A stretch of 64,000 nucleotides of DNA. Source: Cryobacterium adonitolivorans. Lineage in GTDB: Bacteria; Actinomycetota; Actinomycetes; Actinomycetales; Microbacteriaceae. Made by a program: the position numbers and the translations under genes. A model generated the notes under the pieces. The model did not search any database. It saw only the letters and a program-made list of their open reading frames with translations, and was not told the origin of the DNA. Location: contig NZ_SOFL01000040.1 in assembly GCF_004402695.1 (NCBI RefSeq), forward strand, positions 1 through 64,000. Reading direction: 5' to 3'. Positions 58,715-64,000 of the stretch are shown here, in pieces; the stretch's first letter is position 1, and the number at the start of each line of letters is the position of its first letter.

Positions 58715-58775
58715 CGCGAACCGTGAGTTAAGCACCGAAAACCCTCGGGTTTAGGGGCTTAGCTCACAGTTCGCG
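58715..58775. repeat. Intergenic palindrome, CGCGARCCGTGAG family, copy 2
   Basis: Left arm 58715-58736 (CGCGAACCGTGAGTTAAGCA, then CC) and right arm 58754-58775 pair over 22 bp with about four mismatches. It shares its left arm with the element at 18327. It lies between the convergent dapF and methyltransferase genes and nearly fills the gap. Confidence 0.85.
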
Positions 58776-58780
58776 GGGGG

Positions 58781-59407
58781 TCAGGCGGGTTTGTGGGCCT
58801 GGAGGATGCGGAAGCCCTTGTCCGTGGCGTAACGGGAGACCTCGAGTGCGCCGGGGAGCTGGGCGCCGGGGAACTCCTCGGCGAGCCAGCGCTGCAGCGA
58901 ATCGGAGCCGAGGTTGCGCTGCACGACGAGCCAGGCATCCGTGCCGGACTTCAGGCGCGGCAGCCAGTGCTCGAGCATCGTGTGCAACTCTGCCTTGCCC
59001 ACCCGGATCGGCGGATTCGACCAGATGCCGGCGAACACCACGGAATCGGGAACATCCGCCGGCAGGACGGCGTTGATGTTCGTGAGCCCCAGGTCGGCGG
59101 CGTTCATCCGCACCAGTTCGAGAGCTCGCTCGTTGACGTCGACGGCCCAGACCGTGGCTGTCGGATCGGCCAGTGCCAGGTGCAGGCTGATCGGGCCCCA
59201 GCCACAACCTAGGTCCAGCACATCTCCGCCGCCGGAGGGCAGCGGAGCCTCGCGCATCAGCACCTTGGTGCCGGTATCGATGTGCTCGGGGGAGAAAATC
59301 GCGTTCGCGGTGGTGACCTCGCGGATTGCTCCGGCGATCTTCACGGTGATCTTCCGCAATTTCAGGTCGCTGCCCGGAGTCGACGAGAAATAGTGTTCGG
59401 AAGCCAT
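58781..59407 (-). CDS. RsmC/RlmG-like class I SAM-dependent methyltransferase
   Basis: 208 residues. The SAM motif is VLDLGCGWGPISLHLA and the catalytic NPPI (SNPPIRVG) is that of N2-guanine rRNA methyltransferases of the MTS (RsmC) group, but the length corresponds to the single C-terminal domain. It probably methylates a guanine in 16S or 23S rRNA. It is divergent from hflX with only 41 bp between the two start codons. Confidence 0.85.
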   Translation of the reverse strand: MASEHYFSSTPGSDLKLRKITVKIAGAIREVTTANAIFSPEHIDTGTKVLMREAPLPSGGGDVLDLGCGWGPISLHLALADPTATVWAVDVNERALELVRMNAADLGLTNINAVLPADVPDSVVFAGIWSNPPIRVGKAELHTMLEHWLPRLKSGTDAWLVVQRNLGSDSLQRWLAEEFPGAQLPGALEVSRYATDKGFRILQAHKPA

Positions 59408-59448
59408 ACAGCGAACTTATCGAAAAAAGAGGAACTAGAGTTAAAGCA
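59408..59448. promoter_or_regulatory. 41-bp divergent double leaderless promoter
   Basis: Minus-strand TAAGTT (59419-59414) is 6 nt from ATG 59407. Plus-strand TAGAGT (59436-59441) is 7 nt from ATG 59449. The -10 boxes are 16 bp apart, so the two -35 regions must overlap the opposite promoter. Confidence 0.6.
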
Positions 59449-60993
59449 ATGACTGATATAAACGCTCCACACGATGGCGATGACGATGTAGTTGCGCGCG
59501 TGTTGGCCAGCGCCGAGAGCCGGTCCTCCGGCTACTCGCTATTCGCGAGCGGATCGGCGCAGGCCCTCTCGGCACGCCCGGCCAGCGGCGGTTTCGACGG
59601 CGGCGACCACGACGGCGAACAGACCGAGCGTGAAGACCGCAATGCCCTGCGCCGCGTCGGCGGGCTCTCCACCGAACTGCAGGACGTCACCGAGGTTGAA
59701 TACCGCCAGCTGCGCCTGGAAAACGTCGTTCTGATCGGCGTCTACTCCGCCCGCAGCCTGCTCGACGCCGAGAACTCCATGCGCGAGCTCGCCGCCCTGG
59801 CCGAAACCGCCGGGGCCACGGTGCTCGACGGCCTGCTGCAGCGCCGCGCCACCCCCGACCCCAGCACCTACCTCGGCAAGGGCAAGGCCCTCGAACTCGC
59901 CTCCATCGTGGCGGCGCTCGGCGCCGACACCGTGATCGCCGACACCGAGCTCGCGCCCAGCCAGCGGCGCGCGCTGGAGGATGTGGTCAAGGTGAAGGTC
60001 ATCGACCGCACAGCCGTGATCCTGGACATCTTCAGCCAGCACGCCAAGAGCCGGGAGGGCAAGGCCCAGGTCGAACTCGCCCAGCTCGCCTACCTGCTTC
60101 CCCGCCTCCGCGGCTGGGGCGACTCGATGTCGCGCCAGGCCGGTGGCCAGGTCGGTGGCGCCGGCGCCGGCATGGGCTCGCGTGGACCCGGTGAGACGAA
60201 GATCGAACTCGACCGTCGTCGCATCCACACCCGGATGTCACGGCTGCGTAAGCAGATGGTGGAGATGAAGCCCGCCCGCGAGGCCAAGCGCGCCAACCGC
60301 AAGCGCAACGCGGTGCCCTCTGTCGCGATCGTCGGGTACACCAACGCCGGCAAGTCCAGCCTGCTCAACCGCATCACCAAGGCCGGCGTGCTCGTGGAGA
60401 ACTCCCTCTTCGCCACCCTCGACGCCACAGTGCGGAAGTCCACCACGGCCGACGGCCGGTTGTACACCTTCACCGACACCGTCGGTTTTGTGCGCAACCT
60501 GCCGCACCAGTTGGTGGAGGCGTTCCGCTCCACCCTCGAGGAGGTCGCAGACTCCGACGTCATCATCCACGTCGTCGACGCGTCACATCCCGACCCGGCC
60601 AGCCAGCTGGCAACGGTCCGCGAGGTCGTCGGCGAGGTTGGCGCCAGCGACATCCCCGAACTGGTCGTGTTCAACAAGAGCGACCTGGTCAGCGAGGATG
60701 ACCGCCTCGTGTTGCGTGGCCTCGCGCCCAAGGCGATCTTCGTGTCCGCCCGCACCGGCGAGGGCATCGAAGCCGTGCTCGAGGCCATCGAAACCTTGCT
60801 CCCGCGCCCGGAGATCCGCCTGGACCTGCTGATCCCCTACGACCGCGGCGACCTCATCCCGATCCTGCACGAGCAGGGCAAGGTGCTGGCGCTCGACTAC
60901 GCCGAGACCGGCACCCTCGTCACCGCCCTGGTATCACCCGGTATCGAGGCCCAGTTCACCCCGTTCGTGGTGACACCGGCCATCGCCGGCTGA
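59449..60993 (+). CDS. hflX: GTPase HflX
   Basis: 514 residues. An N-terminal HflX nucleotide-binding domain (LLQRRATPDPSTYLGKGKA; LAPSQRRALED) and a Gly-rich link (GGQVGGAGAGMGSRGPGE) lead to a GTPase domain with G1 GYTNAGKS, G3 DTVGF and G4 NKSD. It splits or rescues stalled ribosomes under stress. ATG 59449 is probably the first transcribed base. About 85 extra N-terminal residues are typical for actinobacteria. lexA, often downstream, is absent here. Confidence 0.95.
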   Translation: MTDINAPHDGDDDVVARVLASAESRSSGYSLFASGSAQALSARPASGGFDGGDHDGEQTEREDRNALRRVGGLSTELQDVTEVEYRQLRLENVVLIGVYSARSLLDAENSMRELAALAETAGATVLDGLLQRRATPDPSTYLGKGKALELASIVAALGADTVIADTELAPSQRRALEDVVKVKVIDRTAVILDIFSQHAKSREGKAQVELAQLAYLLPRLRGWGDSMSRQAGGQVGGAGAGMGSRGPGETKIELDRRRIHTRMSRLRKQMVEMKPAREAKRANRKRNAVPSVAIVGYTNAGKSSLLNRITKAGVLVENSLFATLDATVRKSTTADGRLYTFTDTVGFVRNLPHQLVEAFRSTLEEVADSDVIIHVVDASHPDPASQLATVREVVGEVGASDIPELVVFNKSDLVSEDDRLVLRGLAPKAIFVSARTGEGIEAVLEAIETLLPRPEIRLDLLIPYDRGDLIPILHEQGKVLALDYAETGTLVTALVSPGIEAQFTPFVVTPAIAG

Positions 60994-61009
60994 CCCGTTC
61001 ACGCCCGCT

Positions 61010-61048
61010 GGGCGGCACCCGCATCCGTCACCGGAGCGAGTGCCGCCC
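61010..61048 (+). terminator. Hairpin terminator after hflX
   Basis: 9-bp stem GGGCGGCAC (61010-61018) / GTGCCGCCC (61040-61048), 17 nt after the stop. A second small hairpin follows. Confidence 0.6.
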
Positions 61049-61277
61049 GCTGTCGTTAACGGGCGGTTTGTGCCGCCGAACGTAACATTCGGCCATGCGA
61101 CTGTGCCGCACGAATGCCCGTTGTTAGAGTCATCTCAATCGTTGCCGGGCCTCTCACCCGCCCGGCATGGAGCGACAGCCGAGCCCGGCACCCGCCCGCG
61201 AGGAGCTGCCTGGTTTGCCTGGCGGTCCGCGGCCGCCAGGCCCTTCCTGTTGCACCGACCATGCCGAATGAGGAACC
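61049..61277 (+). promoter_or_regulatory. metF leader region with a hairpin
   Basis: 229 bp without a gene. The perfect 9-bp stem GCCTGGCGG (61217-61225) / CCGCCAGGC (61233-61241) lies 37 nt before ATG 61278, and a larger G/C helix around CCGGGC (about 61145-61187) precedes it. Position before metF-metE suggests a methionine- or SAM-responsive leader, but no known riboswitch consensus was found. GAGGAACC is the ribosome site. Confidence 0.4.
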
Positions 61278-62339
61278 ATGACAGCGACCCCAACGTCCCC
61301 ACCCGCGGACCCCGCCTGTCGGTCGAGCATCCCGTTCTCGTTCGAGCTGTACCCGCCCAAGACGGCTGCCGCGACGACGGCCCTTCACGCCACCATCGAC
61401 GCCCTGGCGTCCGCCCGCCCGAAGTTCATCTCGGTGACCTACGGTGCCAGCGGCTCCTCCCGTACCTCGTCCCTGGACGTGCTGCGCTACATCCGCCGGG
61501 CCACAACGGTGGAGCCGATGGCGCACCTCACCTGCGTGGGTTCCTCGCACGCCGAGGCGAGCAGCCTGATCCGTGAATTCCTCGATGCCGGCGTGCGCAG
61601 CTTCCTCGCGCTCCGCGGCGACCCGCCGGAGGGCCTGACCGAGAACGACGCCTTCCTCGGCGACCTGCACAGCGCCGGCGAGCTGGTGCAGCTGATCCAC
61701 CGGGTGCAGGCCGAACGGGTGCCGTACCAGGAGACCCCGATCCCCGGCCTGCCGCGGGCCCGCGCGGTGAAGACCGAACGTGATCACGTACGCATCGCCG
61801 TGGCCGCCTTCCCCAACGGCCATCCGCGCTCGCGCTCCACTGCACAGGACATCGACACCCTGCTGGCCAAACAGGCGGCGGGCGCCAACCTGGCCATCAC
61901 CCAACTCTTCTTCCACGCCGACCACTACCTCAGCTTCATCCAGCGAGCCCGGGAGGCCGGGGTCCAGTTCCCGATCCTGCCCGGCATCATGCCCGTCACC
62001 AGCCCCGGCCGGCTGCGGCGCATTCTCGAGCTCTCCGGCGAGGAACTGCCCGCCGAGCTCTCGATCCAGCTCGAGGTGGAGCCCACCCTCGAGGGCCAGC
62101 GCGAGATCGGCATCAGTCACGCCGCCGCCCTGGCCGAGAAGCTCATCGCCGGCGGGGCTCCCGGCCTGCACCTCTACGCCTTCAATCAGCACGAGACCGT
62201 GCTCGCCGTGCTCGACCGCGCCGGCGCGCTCGCACCGGCACAACCGGTCGTCTCCGCGCACATCCCGTCCCCGACCCATCCCTCGACCAGCCCCGTCGGC
62301 ACCCGTGCCGGAATCCACTCCACGAAGGACTACCACTGA
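61278..62339 (+). CDS. metF: 5,10-methylenetetrahydrofolate reductase
   Basis: 353 residues with a TIM barrel. The catalytic Glu lies in FSFELYPPKT, FAD-binding elements in ISVTYGASG, LTCVGSS and ALRGDPPEG, and QLFFHADHYL and LPGIMPVTSPGRL follow. It makes 5-methyl-THF for methionine synthesis. Start ATG 61278 has GAGGA 5 nt upstream. Its TGA shares one base with the metE ATG (TGATG). A 30-residue Pro/Thr-rich tail extends past the fold. Confidence 0.95.
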   Translation: MTATPTSPPADPACRSSIPFSFELYPPKTAAATTALHATIDALASARPKFISVTYGASGSSRTSSLDVLRYIRRATTVEPMAHLTCVGSSHAEASSLIREFLDAGVRSFLALRGDPPEGLTENDAFLGDLHSAGELVQLIHRVQAERVPYQETPIPGLPRARAVKTERDHVRIAVAAFPNGHPRSRSTAQDIDTLLAKQAAGANLAITQLFFHADHYLSFIQRAREAGVQFPILPGIMPVTSPGRLRRILELSGEELPAELSIQLEVEPTLEGQREIGISHAAALAEKLIAGGAPGLHLYAFNQHETVLAVLDRAGALAPAQPVVSAHIPSPTHPSTSPVGTRAGIHSTKDYH

Positions 62340-64000
62340 TGACCACCACCGTCCCCGCTTTCCCCACCGGAACGATCCTCGGCTACCCGCGGATCGGCCG
62401 CCGCCGCGAACTGAAGAAGGCCGTTGAAGCCTTCTGGGCCGGCCGGATCGGCGCCGCCGAGCTCGAAGCCACCGCCGCAGCGCTTCGTAACACCACCCGT
62501 GAGCGCCTCGTGGGCCTGGGCCTCGGCCGCACCGACTCGTCCATTCCGGAGAGCTTCTCCTTCTACGACCAGGTGCTGGATGCCGCCGTCACCGTCGGCG
62601 CCATCCCCACCCGTTTCGCCGGTCTCGTCGATGCCGACGGCCACCTCGACCTCGCCGGCTACTTCACCCTGGCCCGCGGCGCCGGTGAGAACCTGCCGCT
62701 TGAAATGACCAAGTGGTTCGACTCCAACTACCACTACCTGGTGCCGGAAATCGGCCCGGAGACCGACTTCCACCTCGCCAGCGACCGCATCGTGCGGGAA
62801 TTCGAAGAGGCCGTCGCCGCCGGCTTCCTCACCCGACCCGTCATTGTCGGCCCGGTCACCTTCTTGCTCTTGGCCAAGCCGAGCGAAGCGGCCCCGGCCG
62901 GCTTCCACCCGCTCGATCGCCTGGACGACCTGCTGCCGGTCTACGCCACCCTGATCGAGCGCCTGGCCGCCGCGGGCGCGCAGTGGGTACAGCTGGACGA
63001 ACCTGGGCTCGTCAGCGAGAGCATCGACATCCCGCGGGCCCGTGCCCTCGCCGCCCTCGCCCAGGCCTACGACACCCTCGGAGGGCTCGACAACCGGCCG
63101 GGACTGTTCGTGGCCGCGCCGTACGGGAGCCTCGACGACGCCCTGCCCGTGTTAGCCAACGCCCCGGTCGAGGCCATCGGACTGGACCTCGTGCGCGGCA
63201 CCGTGCCGGTCGACGTGCCCGGCCTGGCCGGCACCACCCTCGTGGCCGGTGTGATCGACGGTCACAACATCTGGCGGGGCGACCTGGCGGCGGCGTTCGA
63301 CAAGGTCACCCAGCTGGGCGCCCTGAGCGACCGGATTGCGGTCTCCAGCTCCACCTCGCTGCTGCACCTGCCGCACGACGTCACCGACGAGAGCAAGCTC
63401 GGCGCCGAACTCACCAGCTGGCTGGCCTTCGCCGACCAGAAGATCGGTCAGGTCGCCACCCTCGCCCGCGGCCTTTCCCAGGGCCAGGTCGCCGTTCAGG
63501 CCGACCTCGACGCGGCCACCGCGTCGCTGGACGCGCGCCGGGTATCGCCCGGTGTGCGTGACGGCGCCGTGCGCGCGCGCCTCGCCACCCTCACCCCGGC
63601 CGACTTCAGCCGGGGCGACTACGAGACCCGCCTCGCCGCCCAGGAAGCCGTGCTGGACCTGCCCCCGCTGCCGACCACGACAATCGGCTCGTTCCCGCAA
63701 ACCGGTGACATCCGGCGCGCCCGCGCCCGCCTGGTCTCGGGCGAACTCGCGCCCGCCGACTACCAGGAGCTCATGCGCGCCGAGATCGGCCGGGTCGTGC
63801 AGCTGCAGGAAGACCTCGGCCTCGACGTGCTCGTGCACGGCGAACCCGAGCGCAACGACATGGTGCAGTACTTCGCCGAGAACCTCGACGGCTTCACCGT
63901 CACCGAGAACGGCTGGGTGCAGTCCTACGGCAGCCGCTGCACCCGCCCGTCGATCCTCTGGGGCGACGTCTCCCGGCCGGCGCCCATCACAGTGGAGTGG
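62339..64000 (+). CDS. metE: Cobalamin-independent methionine synthase, N-terminal part
   Basis: The first 554 codons are present and the frame runs off the right edge. GYPRIGRRRELKKAVEAFW at the start, EMTKWFDSNYHYLVPE and VGPVTFLLLAK are the MetE N-domain; TTTIGSFPQT near residue 444 begins the catalytic C-domain, and HGEPERNDMVQYF carries substrate residues. The zinc Cys ligands lie beyond the edge. It methylates homocysteine with methyl-THF made by MetF. It is translationally coupled to metF. Confidence 0.95.
   Translation, partial: MTTTVPAFPTGTILGYPRIGRRRELKKAVEAFWAGRIGAAELEATAAALRNTTRERLVGLGLGRTDSSIPESFSFYDQVLDAAVTVGAIPTRFAGLVDADGHLDLAGYFTLARGAGENLPLEMTKWFDSNYHYLVPEIGPETDFHLASDRIVREFEEAVAAGFLTRPVIVGPVTFLLLAKPSEAAPAGFHPLDRLDDLLPVYATLIERLAAAGAQWVQLDEPGLVSESIDIPRARALAALAQAYDTLGGLDNRPGLFVAAPYGSLDDALPVLANAPVEAIGLDLVRGTVPVDVPGLAGTTLVAGVIDGHNIWRGDLAAAFDKVTQLGALSDRIAVSSSTSLLHLPHDVTDESKLGAELTSWLAFADQKIGQVATLARGLSQGQVAVQADLDAATASLDARRVSPGVRDGAVRARLATLTPADFSRGDYETRLAAQEAVLDLPPLPTTTIGSFPQTGDIRRARARLVSGELAPADYQELMRAEIGRVVQLQEDLGLDVLVHGEPERNDMVQYFAENLDGFTVTENGWVQSYGSRCTRPSILWGDVSRPAPITVEW

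Noticed and set aside
61125-61160. Minus-strand CCCGGCAAC, reminiscent of the SAM riboswitch core
   Set aside because: It is on the strand opposite metF and no gene follows it in that direction; the other SAM-I/IV helices are not visible.
61190-61245. GAGGAGCTGC, reminiscent of the SAH riboswitch core
   Set aside because: The matching GCUCGG segment and the expected pseudoknot partners are not found downstream.
1-64000. tRNA or rRNA genes in the intergenic gaps
   Set aside because: No gap shows a cloverleaf with a TTCGA/TTCAA T-loop and matching acceptor stem, and no rRNA-like segment was recognised.

Overview
The window is a 64 kb chromosomal segment from a high-GC actinobacterium, most likely family Microbacteriaceae (Cryobacterium-like). 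The evidence is the GC-rich third codon positions, the conserved order dapA-rnj-ftsK-pgsA-cinA-clgR-DUF3046-recA-recX-miaB-miaA-dapF-hflX, a mycothiol-type MDMPI protein, a partial DUF222/HNH protein at the left edge, and many genes whose start codon sits 6-7 nt after a TAnnnT box (leaderless mRNAs). I see no rRNA, tRNA, insertion sequence, prophage or CRISPR array.

Layout. 0-11 kb is accessory metabolism: an HNH remnant, an FMN reductase, molybdenum-cofactor genes (moeA, a 26-codon sORF, mobA), a glutathione-independent formaldehyde dehydrogenase, an AI-2E permease, a CPA1 antiporter, and a four-gene operon (class II aldolase, CbbY-like phosphatase, DhaL, DhaK) that looks like a ketose or polyol catabolic route. 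11-18 kb holds an MDMPI-family protein, a hairpin-rich gap, and a 1814-residue DUF4011/SF1 helicase with a C-terminal nuclease-like domain, a plausible anti-phage protein. 18-28 kb lies between rpsO and pnp, which are usually neighbours. It carries a fructosamine kinase, an APC permease, a decayed membrane gene, a GH13 alpha-glucosidase, a CE1758/CE1759 luciferase-like/FMN-reductase pair and a class 1B-like PyrD/PyrK pair.

28-45 kb: pnp, Lrp-type regulator, pterin dehydratase-VOC fusion, glutathione peroxidase, aldo/keto reductase, M16 peptidase, dapB with a small TPR membrane partner, an AbiEi/nuclease-like orphan, a TIGR01777 epimerase, OsmC, a thioredoxin/DUF4395 pair, dapA and RNase J. 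45-48 kb is a MacAB-like adaptor/ATPase/permease operon inserted between rnj and ftsK. 48-61 kb is the conserved cell-division, DNA-repair and tRNA-modification block. It contains ftsK, pgsA, cinA, clgR, recA (with an SOS box), recX, miaB, miaA, dapF, a methyltransferase and hflX. 61-64 kb begins the methionine operon metF-metE; metE runs off the right edge.

Repeats are notable. 15-16 bp tandem repeats occur inside genes (mobA, AKR, ftsK) and at gene junctions (pgsA/cinA, dapA/rnj). Several near-perfect palindromes lie in 3' intergenic gaps, including a loop-less 40-bp palindrome and two copies of one CGCGARCCGTGAG-type element. Functions are inferred from recognisable motifs and gene order; no database search was run.
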